In this document: positions 15,951-24,897 of the stretch, piece by piece
Numbering within the stretch: position 1 is the stretch's first letter
Layout: the number at the start of each line of letters is the position of its first letter
From: Clostridium sardiniense
GTDB lineage: Bacteria > Bacillota > Clostridia > Clostridiales > Clostridiaceae
Length of the DNA: 64,000 bases
NCBI RefSeq assembly: GCF_016907995.1
Contig: NZ_JAFBDA010000001.1
Location: 372,001-436,000, forward strand
Direction: 5' to 3'
Notes under the pieces: generated by a model
Told to the model about the DNA's origin: nothing
The model's database searches: none
The model's input: only the letters and a program-made list of their open reading frames with translations
Translations under genes and position numbers: made by a program

Positions 15951-17666
15951 ATGAAAAAATACAAGAGAATTATAACAAAAAGAGTATTCCTATCAATGCT
16001 AACGTGCCCTATATTTATATTTGTATATGGAATTTCATTTTATGAATTACATACCTTAGCTAGGTTTGGAAGATTTAATAATAATATTATTATTTTAATT
16101 ATATGCATGATATTCTTCTTAGCTTGGTTTGTATTTTTTATAATTAGAATTACAAAAAAGCCAGTAAGTGTACCACAACAGGTTATAGATAGATATGAAT
16201 TTAATTATAGTGGAATAAGGATTTTTCAGGAAGGTGAGTTACAAGAAAGTAATTTACAAGTAGACTTTCAAGATATAAAGTCATTTAGAATAAATAGAAA
16301 ATATGGATTTATAAAACTTAAAAATAAAGACATACTTGTGCTAAATATGATAAATAAAACACCTGAAGAAATAGATATGATAAAGAAAGCTCTAAATGAT
16401 AATATAAGAAATAAAGCAATTTATAAAGTTATATGGACGTATGTAGCTATAATACTTATAGTATTTATAACATTATTTTATGGAGCAAAAATATATCGTA
16501 GTTCAATAAAATATAATGGTAAACTTTCATGGATTATAAAAGATTTAAAGGATAAAAAGACTGTAGAGTTTAATCATAATGATATATATAAAGATGGTAT
16601 AGAGGGGATTTTTACTGATATAAATGAAAAATTTCATATGCCTGAGAAACTATATGTTTCTGATGAGTTTAGACTTTACTTTGATTCAGATGGAATAATA
16701 ACATACATTGATACTTTTCTTTATGGAAAAAATGATAAAGGTGAATTAAAAAGTTATTTAATTTCCTATGATAGAAGTAGCTCAAATAAGATTACCGTAT
16801 ATCTAAATAGAAACGTATATGCAGATTATAATGAAGACAAGCTTTTAGAACCACTAATTGATACAATGAAAGTTATTCCACTTAAGCAAACAGTAAGCAA
16901 GTGGAATGAAAAGCAGTACGGTATCCTTTATCGTGGTAAAAGAAGTTGGGGTTATAACACAGATGGAATTGTTTATATTGATCCAGAAGGAAACGAAAAA
17001 TCACCTGCTGTTGTTTCATCAGAGATAATAGAAAATACTGTTTCTGTATTTGTACCAGATAAAGAGACTAGATATACTCCTGTTAGATATAATTTAGTAG
17101 AGAATCTAAATGAAGTTAAAGAAGCAAAATCTTTAGAGTCAGAGGATGATAAAAATTTTGCTGTACCAATAAATAAAGAGACACAGGAATTTTATTTATC
17201 AGATAAAGTTGGTTATCGTTTAGTAGAAGCTGGTGCAGCGCTAGGTAGTAGATTCTATGCATTATATGGAACTCGTGATGGAGGAGCTACATGGAAGGTT
17301 ATAAATGGAGATCCATTCTCAGGAAGTAGTGGTGGAGCGGCTGGGGTAACATTTTTAAATGATAAAATTGGATTCTTAGCTTTATCTCATAGTGGCGGAA
17401 GCTATGCTGATTTGTATCGTACAGATGATGGAGGTTTATCTTACAAAAAGGTAGAACTTCCAGAAGTTAAAGTGAAATTAAATGAGGAAAAAACTTATAA
17501 TCCTTTTGATTTCCCTGAAATGCCTTATAAGGAAGATGGAACTCTTAAAGTTTTAGTAGGACAAGGCTCCGATGGAGATTATAATGGAGTAAGTAAAGCT
17601 TTGTATGAATCAAAGGATGAAGGAAAGGCATGGAAGTACGTAAAAGAAGTAGCTAGAGATTCATAG
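15951..17666 (+). CDS. membrane-anchored protein with BNR/sialidase-like repeats
   Basis: A 571-residue protein. Two N-terminal membrane helices (~9-31, ~40-63) precede a small cytosolic PH-like segment, and a third helix follows (~160-180). The remaining ~390 residues should be outside the cell. That part carries BNR/Asp-box motifs, TRDGGATW, RTDDGGLSY and SKDEGKAW, which mark beta-propeller blades as in sialidases, sortilins and Ycf48-like proteins. Too few Asp boxes are visible for a full sialidase and no catalytic Arg triad was seen, so a surface or regulatory role is more likely. The GGGG site before the ATG is ~14 bases away. Confidence 0.65.
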   Translation: MKKYKRIITKRVFLSMLTCPIFIFVYGISFYELHTLARFGRFNNNIIILIICMIFFLAWFVFFIIRITKKPVSVPQQVIDRYEFNYSGIRIFQEGELQESNLQVDFQDIKSFRINRKYGFIKLKNKDILVLNMINKTPEEIDMIKKALNDNIRNKAIYKVIWTYVAIILIVFITLFYGAKIYRSSIKYNGKLSWIIKDLKDKKTVEFNHNDIYKDGIEGIFTDINEKFHMPEKLYVSDEFRLYFDSDGIITYIDTFLYGKNDKGELKSYLISYDRSSSNKITVYLNRNVYADYNEDKLLEPLIDTMKVIPLKQTVSKWNEKQYGILYRGKRSWGYNTDGIVYIDPEGNEKSPAVVSSEIIENTVSVFVPDKETRYTPVRYNLVENLNEVKEAKSLESEDDKNFAVPINKETQEFYLSDKVGYRLVEAGAALGSRFYALYGTRDGGATWKVINGDPFSGSSGGAAGVTFLNDKIGFLALSHSGGSYADLYRTDDGGLSYKKVELPEVKVKLNEEKTYNPFDFPEMPYKEDGTLKVLVGQGSDGDYNGVSKALYESKDEGKAWKYVKEVARDS

Positions 17667-17702
17667 AAGGTAGCAAACTTGAAATATATAAAATTTATTA
17701 GA

Positions 17703-17745
17703 TAAGTCAATGATGTTATGGTATCATTGGCTTATTTTATTTTGA
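17703..17745 (+). terminator. terminator after the BNR protein gene
   Basis: An 11-bp stem AAGTCAATGAT/ATCATTGGCTT (one G-T) followed by ATTTTATTTT. The rest of 17746-18037 is AT-rich and shows no gene. Confidence 0.7.
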
Positions 17746-18037
17746 GAATAGTTAATGCGGTTATTTGGATAATTAATCTGGTTATTGATGTGCTTAAATT
17801 TATTATGATTAGATCTTTTTAAATATATCAAAATAATAAGAAAATTAAATATAAATAAGGCTCTATTATGAAGTATTAATATAACTAGGAAATAGATAAT
17901 TCTAGCAGAAAAAGCATCCGAAATTGAACTTGAAAGTTTTATAGAGCAATGAAAGCATGTCTGACAAATATAAAATACTATAGTAAAATAAATATAAAGA
18001 AATACAGGAAGTAATTTATTTGCAAAGGAAGTATACC

Positions 18038-19267
18038 ATGGAAAAAAGTATAAAAAAAAGATATCCTAAATATCTTAAAGAGTTCAAATGCATAGGGGGA
18101 GAGTGTGAAGATAGTTGTTGTATTGGCTGGGATATAGATATTGATAAAACTACCTTCAGACAATATTACAAAGTTCAAGATAAAGAAATGAAGAAGATGT
18201 TCCAGAAAAATGTTCATAACAATGAATATTGTCAAAGTCCTGATGTAGACTATGGAAAAGTAAAATTAAAAGGTGATAAGAGATGTCCTTTTTTAGATGA
18301 AGATAATTATTGTGTTATCTATTCTAAACTTGGAGAGGAATACCTTTCAAATGTTTGTACATCTTTCCCTAGAATATTAAATAAAATAGATGGATATTAT
18401 GAAATGTCCCTTGATGTATCTTGTCCAGAAGCTGCAAGAATACTTTTATCAAAAGAAGAAGGTATTGAATTTGAAGAGAGTGAAGAAACTTTAGGAAAAC
18501 ACATAATATCAAGCGAAATAGATACTAAAGCTAAGGAGTTTAAAGATTCTCCTATGAAATATTTAAAAGAGATTAGAGATTTAAGTATCAAAATAATAAA
18601 GAATAGAAAATTTGATTTAAATAAAAGACTTTACATATTAGGTGAATTTATAAATGAATTAGAAGAAGAGCTTAAATATAACTATAAAGATGTATCTAAG
18701 TTTATTAAAGAGTATGATATAGATTCAGTTAATGATCCTTATGATAAAGAAGAGTTTAGTTATCTACTTCAAGTTGATTTCTTCAAAAAGACAATGAAGT
18801 ATTTAAATATACTTAATGAAGTGTACAGCCTTTATTTTAAAGAATGTACTAAGGAAGTTATGTCTGGATTTAATTTTGAAGAAGAGAATATAAATAAATA
18901 TTCAGAGATATATATAAAAGCATTTGAAGATTACTCAGAAGAGTTTATAAATAAAAATAGCTATATATTTGAAAATTATCTAGTGAATTTTATGTATAAT
19001 TATATGTTCCCATTCTCTGAGACACAATCAGTATTTGATGGATATATTATGCTTTTAATGAGATATTCGTTTATTAGATTTTATTTAGTTGGTAGGTATT
19101 TAAATAATAAAGAGGAGTCTAAGGAAGATGTAATTAAATTCATTCAAGTTTTCTCAAAGAGTATAGGGCATCATAGAAATTATTTAGTTAATTTATTGAA
19201 GTATATAAAAGAGAAGGAATTTAATAATATAGAATTTGTTAAAATACATTTGCCTGTATTAAAGTAA
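18038..19267 (+). CDS. FliB-like lysine-N-methylase family protein
   Basis: A 409-residue protein matching the flagellin lysine-N-methylase FliB family. The N-terminal third carries the Cys cluster CIGGECEDSCCIGW, then CPFLDEDNYCVIY and NVCTSFPR. These Cys probably bind an iron-sulfur or other metal centre. In Salmonella, FliB methylates surface lysines of flagellin. No flagellar gene is present here and many non-motile clostridia carry this family, so the substrate may be another surface protein. The start is the ATG at 18038 with AAGGAAG, rather than the TTG at 18020. It is monocistronic. Confidence 0.8.
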   Translation: MEKSIKKRYPKYLKEFKCIGGECEDSCCIGWDIDIDKTTFRQYYKVQDKEMKKMFQKNVHNNEYCQSPDVDYGKVKLKGDKRCPFLDEDNYCVIYSKLGEEYLSNVCTSFPRILNKIDGYYEMSLDVSCPEAARILLSKEEGIEFEESEETLGKHIISSEIDTKAKEFKDSPMKYLKEIRDLSIKIIKNRKFDLNKRLYILGEFINELEEELKYNYKDVSKFIKEYDIDSVNDPYDKEEFSYLLQVDFFKKTMKYLNILNEVYSLYFKECTKEVMSGFNFEEENINKYSEIYIKAFEDYSEEFINKNSYIFENYLVNFMYNYMFPFSETQSVFDGYIMLLMRYSFIRFYLVGRYLNNKEESKEDVIKFIQVFSKSIGHHRNYLVNLLKYIKEKEFNNIEFVKIHLPVLK

Positions 19268-19313
19268 TAGAAGTAAAAAAGAAATATTTAAAAAAACTAT
19301 TTGTGATATTAGG

Positions 19314-19342
19314 AACCGTACCATAAATAGGTGCGGTTTTTA
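19314..19342 (+). terminator. terminator after the FliB-like gene
   Basis: A 9-bp stem AACCGTACC/GGTGCGGTT (one G-T) with a 7-nt loop followed by TTTT. Confidence 0.7.
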
Positions 19343-19424
19343 CTAGAGTTGAGTTAGAATTATTTAATTTAGTTTTAATAATATAATAAGTTTTGGCAAA
19401 TAAGAGTAAGGAGTGAGGAGTTGT

Positions 19425-19763
19425 ATGAAGAAATTAATTGATTGCAAAGCAGAAACCTTATTTAGAGGAACTATTTTTCGGTGTATTGGAAAATATCCGT
19501 TTGAAAATATTGTGGATTTTATGTTGGTGGAATATCTTGATGATATGAGTAGTGGTTATGCAATTTACTGTATTTCCGGCTATCATGCAGGATGCGTAGA
19601 AGTTGTTCTGCCATTAAAAGCGGTTTCTAAATATAATCGTGGGATTTCTGTGAAGTGGCTTATAGAGAACTGGAATGAATGGGTATATCCGGATTGCCCA
19701 ATAATAAATGTGGAAATTTTTGAGCCTACCGTTCACAATATGATTGATATAAGTAATAAATAA
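19425..19763 (+). CDS. Imm45-like immunity protein
   Basis: A 112-residue soluble protein that I read as Imm45 family from the stretch LFRGTIFRCIGKYPFENIVD and the C-terminal WLIENWNEWVYPDCP. Imm proteins neutralise polymorphic toxins delivered by neighbouring cells. No toxin gene is nearby, so this would be an orphan immunity gene. Codon use looks richer in G/C than the neighbours, which suggests recent transfer. The start is the ATG at 19425 behind GAGTGAGGAG. A nuclease-like gene starts 21 bp downstream in the same transcript. Confidence 0.55.
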   Translation: MKKLIDCKAETLFRGTIFRCIGKYPFENIVDFMLVEYLDDMSSGYAIYCISGYHAGCVEVVLPLKAVSKYNRGISVKWLIENWNEWVYPDCPIINVEIFEPTVHNMIDISNK

Positions 19764-19784
19764 TCTAAAAAGGGGGAGTTAAAG

Positions 19785-20837
19785 ATGAGTACTCAAATAT
19801 TTCAAAAATATCATTCTAAAGAAAATGTTGTAACTGCGAATTTAATATTCTTCTTAGAGAGAATAAAGCATATTTCTATAGATACATATTATAAATTTAT
19901 TGAGGAATTATTTACTGATAATCTTGATGTTGGAGGTTTGAGAGAGACTACAAAATTACAAGAAGGAGAAAATAAAAAGAGGGGATCATCGATACCAGAT
20001 GCTACAATTACTCAACCATCATATAAGATTGTAATTGAAACTAAATTGAATAATGCATTTTATAAAAAGCAATTACAAGGACATCTAAGTTCCTTTTCAA
20101 ATGAGGACTATCAATTATTGCTGACAGTCGATCCAACATCTTTTCCGACTGAATTAAAAAATGATATAAAAAATGATATAGATGTATTTAATAAAGAAAG
20201 TTCAACGAATATAATACATATTCATATGACTTTTAAATCTATAATTGAATCTTTAGAAGATATAATACCACAATTCAATTTTGAATTAAAAAATCTTCTT
20301 TCTGATTATAAAAGGTATTGTATTGAAGAGGGTTTAATCGCTAATCTAGAATCATTAATGAGAGTACCGACTGTAGGAACTACATTTCAATTTAATCTAG
20401 AGAATAATATATATTACAAGGGATATATGGGGTACAGAGATGTGTCATATATAGGTTTGTACACAAATAAAAGCATTAGATGTATTGGTAAGATTTCAGC
20501 AATTATTGATGCTGAATTTGATAGAGGTGAGGAGCTAAAAGTTATTAGGTACTATTCACCCCCAAAAGGTGAACTAAAACATATGATTACAGATGATGAA
20601 AGAAAAAAGATAGAATATTCATTTGAGAATGCTAAAGAGTATGGTTGGGATTTAACAAAACCTCATACATATTATATTGTAGAAAAATTTGTTGAGTGTG
20701 ATTTTCCTAAAGTATCAAAAGGAGGTCTACAAGGTTTTAGATATATTGATCTGCAAGAAATCAATGGAATAAGGGATGTAAAGAAATTATCAATAAATGA
20801 TATAGTAGAGATACTAAATAAAAGTGAATGGAAGTAA
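19785..20837 (+). CDS. PD-(D/E)XK nuclease-like protein with unassigned C-terminal domain
   Basis: A 350-residue protein. Residues ~10-150 look like a PD-(D/E)XK nuclease: Asp72 in SIPDATI, then Glu85-x-Lys87 in IVIETKL, and a following Gln/His (QLQGH). The N-terminal segment EYH-like HSKENVVTANLIFFLERI resembles PDDEXK_4 proteins, which occur as solitary or defence-linked nucleases. Residues ~190-350 form a second domain with no family I recognise. The ATG at 19785 has AGGGGGAG. It is probably co-transcribed with the Imm45-like gene. A phage-defence role is possible but not shown. Confidence 0.6.
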   Translation: MSTQIFQKYHSKENVVTANLIFFLERIKHISIDTYYKFIEELFTDNLDVGGLRETTKLQEGENKKRGSSIPDATITQPSYKIVIETKLNNAFYKKQLQGHLSSFSNEDYQLLLTVDPTSFPTELKNDIKNDIDVFNKESSTNIIHIHMTFKSIIESLEDIIPQFNFELKNLLSDYKRYCIEEGLIANLESLMRVPTVGTTFQFNLENNIYYKGYMGYRDVSYIGLYTNKSIRCIGKISAIIDAEFDRGEELKVIRYYSPPKGELKHMITDDERKKIEYSFENAKEYGWDLTKPHTYYIVEKFVECDFPKVSKGGLQGFRYIDLQEINGIRDVKKLSINDIVEILNKSEWK

Positions 20838-20948
20838 AGTATTATATTAGATAAGTAGTAATGCCATGCTAGGCATGATGTGAAGAAACATATCATAAAT
20901 GAATCAGATTATATTTATAGATAGAATAAAAAGATGAATGGGATATAG

Positions 20949-20990
20949 AATATAGCTTTGTACTAATTAGGTGCAAAGCTATATTTTTTC
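20949..20990 (+). terminator. terminator after the nuclease-like gene
   Basis: A 15-bp stem AATATAGCTTTGTAC/GTGCAAAGCTATATT (one G-T) with a 7-nt loop, followed by TTTTT. Confidence 0.85.
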
Positions 20991-21011
20991 ATATAAGCAA
21001 AAAATAATATT

Positions 21012-21046
21012 GTTTTACATAAAAAACTATGATAGAATACATACAA
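21012..21046 (+). promoter_or_regulatory. probable promoter of the purine operon
   Basis: A TTGTTT box and TAGAAT box are separated by 17 bp just after the upstream terminator. If used, the transcript has a leader of ~285 nt before the first start codon, AT-rich except for the structured element at its 3' end. Confidence 0.45.
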
Positions 21047-21246
21047 GATAAATACGAACAATTAAATAAAAATTAACTTTAATTATCGTAAAAATTAAAT
21101 TTAATAATTAAAATCATAAAAAAGTGATGTAAAAATTATATATCATATTACTAAAACAATGTTTCACAAAGAAAATACGAATCATTTAATTGTATAGTAT
21201 GTATTTTAAAATTAAAAAAATATTTATTTTATCCATTAAATTCGTC

Positions 21247-21302
21247 TAGATACAATCTGCAGGACGGGAAACCTGGTTCACTAGAAATAGTCGGGGTATC
21301 TA
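21247..21302 (+). ncRNA. structured leader RNA upstream of the adenine-deaminase operon (unassigned cis-regulatory RNA)
   Basis: A 56-nt element that stands out as GC-rich in an AT-rich leader. An outer helix TAGATAC/GTATCTA (7 bp, 21247-21253 with 21296-21302) closes a three-way junction. The first inner stem is CAGG/CCTG with loop ACGGGAAA. The second is ACTA/TAGT capped by a GAAA tetraloop. It ends ~27 nt before the start codon, close to the GGAGG site. It lacks the conserved loops of the classical purine riboswitch. Position and purine genes suggest a purine-responsive switch. The class is unknown to me. Confidence 0.55.
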
Positions 21303-21329
21303 AAACTTTATTTATTGGAGGAATTAAAA

Positions 21330-23114
21330 ATGAAACAAACAATGACTAATCTAAAACAACTTATCAAAGCAGGAAGAGGTATTATACCAGCGCACACAGT
21401 TATAGTTAACGGTAACTTAGTTAATGTTATGACTAGTGAAGTTTACAAAGCTGATGTTGCAATTTATGAAGATACTATTGTAGCAGTTGGTAATGTAACA
21501 GATTATATCGGAGAAGATACCAAAACTATCGATGCAAATGGAAAATATCTAGTACCAGGTCTTATTGATGGCCATATTCACAGCGAATGCAGTAAGCTTA
21601 GTATTACAAGTTATGCTAAGGCAGTAGTTCCAAGAGGAACAACAAGTATGATTTCAGGACTTGATGAGTATATTTCAGTTTCAGGTTTAGAAGGATTACA
21701 AGAAGTATTCGATGAAATTAAAGCCAGCCCACTAAAGGTATTCTGGGGTGCACCTTACAAGACGCCTTATACATTCCCACAATCAACAGTTGCTTTCAAT
21801 TTTACTAAAGAAGTTCATGAAACAGTTCAAAAGTGGCCAGAGTGCTTTGGAGTATGGGAAACAGTTCGTGAATATGTAACTGAAGAAGATGAAAATACAT
21901 TAGGAGCAATTGAAGTTGCAGCTAAAAATAGGCTACCTGTTTTTGGATGCGCACCTATGGCAAGAGGTAAGGAGCTAAATGGTTATCTTTGTGCTGGAAT
22001 AAGATTAGACCACGAAAGTTATGATCATGAAGAAGTGGTAGAAAAGATGCGTAACGGAATGCATATGTTAATCAGAGAATCTTCAGTAACTCATTTCCTT
22101 AAGGAAAATATAAGAGCAGTAACAGAAGTAAATCCATATCTTGCAAGACGTGTGAGTTTCTGTACTGATGATGTAACTGCATCTGATGTTTTAGAGAAAG
22201 GTCATTTAGATAATGTTGTACGTTTAGCTATAAAAGAAGGAGTAGAGCCAATGACTGCTATTCAAATGGCTACTATTAATAGTGCTGAAGCGTACAGAAT
22301 TGATCACTTAGTAGGATCAATTGCACCAGGAAGAATTGCTGATATTCTTTTTGTAGATAGCATAGAAACATTTAATGTAGAAACAGTTATAACAAATGGT
22401 AAGTTAGTTGCTGAAAATGGTAAATTAGCTTATGAACTTAAAGCTCCAAAGAGAAGTGCTGTTTTAACTGGTGAATTAAAATGTGATAAAACTACAAAAG
22501 AGGATTTTGAATATAAAGTAGGTATAGAAAATGGACAAGCAAAAGTTTTATCTATGGATGTTAAAGGGCCATTTGTTCGTAAGAGAAGAGATGTAGTTCT
22601 TGAGGTTAAAGATGGAATTGTTCAGCCAGATATAGAACAAGATGCATTAATGGTATCAGTTCTTGAGCGTTTTGGACGTAATGGAAATAAATCTTTAGCA
22701 TTCTGTTCAGGATGGAAGCTTAATAAGGGAGCAATGGCTTCATCAGCAGCTCCAGATGATAATAATTTAATTGTTATGGGAGCAAATGCAGAAGATATGT
22801 CTGTTGCAGCAAATCATCTAATTGAAAATGGTGGAGGACAAGTAGTAGTTGCTGATGGTAAAGTTCTTGAATTTTTACCATTGCCAGTTGGAGGAATTGC
22901 AAGTGACTTAGAACCTGAGGTAATTGCTGAATGGGAAAAGCGTGTTAATAAGGCAGCTAATCAGTTAGGTTGTGATTTACCAGAACCATTAATGTATATG
23001 TTCTTCTTACCAATTACAGCTATTCCAGATTACGCAATTACAGATGTTGGACCAGTTGATTGTATTGCTTTAGATACATTTGATCCAATTATTGAGCTTA
23101 TTGAAAATAAGTAG
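21330..23114 (+). CDS. adenine deaminase family paralogue with altered metal-site motifs
   Basis: A 594-residue member of the Ade amidohydrolase family (N-terminal TIM-barrel plus the Ade C-terminal domain). The first metal motif GHIH (His82, His84) and the later RLDHE, CTDD and GHLDN motifs are kept. The DPHE loop of true adenine deaminases reads GLDEY, and the metal-binding DGHSPG segment reads FGCAPM, so its His is lost. The active site is therefore changed. It may act on a different purine or support the next gene product. The start is the ATG at 21330 behind GGAGG. It is first in a three-gene operon. Confidence 0.75.
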   Translation: MKQTMTNLKQLIKAGRGIIPAHTVIVNGNLVNVMTSEVYKADVAIYEDTIVAVGNVTDYIGEDTKTIDANGKYLVPGLIDGHIHSECSKLSITSYAKAVVPRGTTSMISGLDEYISVSGLEGLQEVFDEIKASPLKVFWGAPYKTPYTFPQSTVAFNFTKEVHETVQKWPECFGVWETVREYVTEEDENTLGAIEVAAKNRLPVFGCAPMARGKELNGYLCAGIRLDHESYDHEEVVEKMRNGMHMLIRESSVTHFLKENIRAVTEVNPYLARRVSFCTDDVTASDVLEKGHLDNVVRLAIKEGVEPMTAIQMATINSAEAYRIDHLVGSIAPGRIADILFVDSIETFNVETVITNGKLVAENGKLAYELKAPKRSAVLTGELKCDKTTKEDFEYKVGIENGQAKVLSMDVKGPFVRKRRDVVLEVKDGIVQPDIEQDALMVSVLERFGRNGNKSLAFCSGWKLNKGAMASSAAPDDNNLIVMGANAEDMSVAANHLIENGGGQVVVADGKVLEFLPLPVGGIASDLEPEVIAEWEKRVNKAANQLGCDLPEPLMYMFFLPITAIPDYAITDVGPVDCIALDTFDPIIELIENK

Positions 23115-23131
23115 TAGAGGGGTGCGTAAGT

Positions 23132-24862
23132 ATGGAAAAGAAAGAACTTAAAAAGTTAATTGATGTATCAGCAGGTAGAATACCTGCTGATGTAGTTATA
23201 AAAAATTGTAAGGTTGTTGATGTATACAACGGAAGTATTATTGAAGGCGATATTGCAATATGTAATAAGTTAATTGCAGGTGTAGGTAATTACGAAGGAA
23301 GAGAAGTAATTGATGGAAAGGGTAAGTATGCAGCACCTGGGTTTATTGATAGTCATATACATATTGAATCATCTTATGTTAGTCCAGAAGAACTTGGAAG
23401 ACTTATAGTTCCTCATGGGACAACAACTATTATTGCAGATCCACATGAAATAGCTAATGTATGTGGCTTTAAGGGTATCAACTATATGTTAAAGGCAGCA
23501 GAAGGAACAGCCCTTGATATTCAAATGATGTTACCTTCTTGTGTTCCAGCTACTCCTTTTGAACATTCTGGAGCTATAATAAATGCAAAAGATATGACTG
23601 GGCCTATGAAAGATGATAAGATTCTTGGTTTAGGGGAATTTATGAATTTCCCAGGTGTTGTTTTAGCTGATGATGAGGTATTAAATAAGCTTCTTGTAGC
23701 TAAAAATGAAGGTAAAGTTATTGATGGACATAGTCCAGGATTAGTAGGAAATGATCTTAATGCCTATGCTTCAGCTCAAATTAGAACAGACCATGAATGT
23801 GCAACAGTTGAAGATATGCATGATAGAATTTCTCGTGGACTTTATGTAATGCTTCGTCAAGGTTCAGCTTGCCATAATCTTAGAACTTTAGCTAAAGGGG
23901 TCACTCCTTTTAATAGCAAGCGTTGTATACTTTGTGCAGATGACATGCAACCAAAGACTATTTTGAGTGTTGGTCATTTAGATAATAGCTTAAGAATGTG
24001 CATTGAAGAAGGTATTGATCCAATTATAGCAATTCAAATGGCTACTTTAAATGCAGCAGAATGTTATGGATTAGAGGATAGAGGAGCAATTGCACCTGGA
24101 TTAAGAGCTGATATTGTTATTTTTGATAATCTTAAAGATTTTAATGTAGATAATGTATTAATAGAAGGTAAAGAGGTAGCAGGTAATGGAGAGTATAAGT
24201 TACCTATATCACTTCATGATATTTCTGATACAAAGGGAAGCTTCCATGTAAAAGACTTTTCTATAGAAAAGTTAAGACTACCAATTAATTCAGATAAGGC
24301 TCATGTTATAAAAATTTTACCTGGTGGAGTAGTTACAAGTAAGGAAATAGTAGCTATTAATCGTGATGAGAATAATGAATTTGTATATAATCCTAATGAA
24401 GATGTTGTTAAGGTAGCTGTAGTTGAACGTCATCAAAATACAGGAAATGTAGCAGTTGCTTTATTAAAGGGGTATGGAATAAAAGAAGGAGCGATAGCAC
24501 TTTCAGTAGCTCATGATTCACATAATATCATAGTAGTAGGAGTAAATGATGAAGATATGGCTTTTGCCGTTGAAGAACTTATTAGCCAAGGTGGAGGAAT
24601 TATACTTGTAAAAGATAAGGAAGTAGTAGAAAGTATGCCAATGCCAATAGGTGGACTTATGAGCGATAAGAGTGGAGAATGGGTTGATAAAAAACTTATA
24701 AGTATACATAAAGTAGCTCATGAAATTCTTAATGTAGATGAAACTGTAGAACCAGTTATGACACTTTGTTTTATGTCTTTAGCAGTTATCCCAGAAATTA
24801 AGCTTACAGATATGGGATTGTTTGATGTAACACAATTTAAATTTATATCAATAGAAGCTTAA
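23132..24862 (+). CDS. ade: adenine deaminase
   Basis: A 576-residue canonical adenine deaminase (adenine + water to hypoxanthine + ammonia). All family motifs are visible: DSHIHIESS (His75, His77), IADPHEIANV (residues ~101-110), GEFMNFPG, DGHSPGL, RTDHEC, CADDM and GHLDNS, followed by the Ade C-terminal domain ending in MTLCFMSL. It starts 17 bp after the degenerate paralogue with GAGGGGTG in front and is followed 35 bp later by a purine permease. The operon imports and deaminates purine bases for salvage. Confidence 0.95.
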   Translation: MEKKELKKLIDVSAGRIPADVVIKNCKVVDVYNGSIIEGDIAICNKLIAGVGNYEGREVIDGKGKYAAPGFIDSHIHIESSYVSPEELGRLIVPHGTTTIIADPHEIANVCGFKGINYMLKAAEGTALDIQMMLPSCVPATPFEHSGAIINAKDMTGPMKDDKILGLGEFMNFPGVVLADDEVLNKLLVAKNEGKVIDGHSPGLVGNDLNAYASAQIRTDHECATVEDMHDRISRGLYVMLRQGSACHNLRTLAKGVTPFNSKRCILCADDMQPKTILSVGHLDNSLRMCIEEGIDPIIAIQMATLNAAECYGLEDRGAIAPGLRADIVIFDNLKDFNVDNVLIEGKEVAGNGEYKLPISLHDISDTKGSFHVKDFSIEKLRLPINSDKAHVIKILPGGVVTSKEIVAINRDENNEFVYNPNEDVVKVAVVERHQNTGNVAVALLKGYGIKEGAIALSVAHDSHNIIVVGVNDEDMAFAVEELISQGGGIILVKDKEVVESMPMPIGGLMSDKSGEWVDKKLISIHKVAHEILNVDETVEPVMTLCFMSLAVIPEIKLTDMGLFDVTQFKFISIEA

Positions 24863-24897
24863 GAAAAAGCTAAAGAAAAAGTGGGGGAGAAATAAAG

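Noticed and set aside
21045-21330. Classical purine riboswitch in the adenine-deaminase leader
   Set aside because: The conserved junction and loop bases of the purine aptamer are not present. Only a different three-way-junction element is visible, so it is reported as unassigned.
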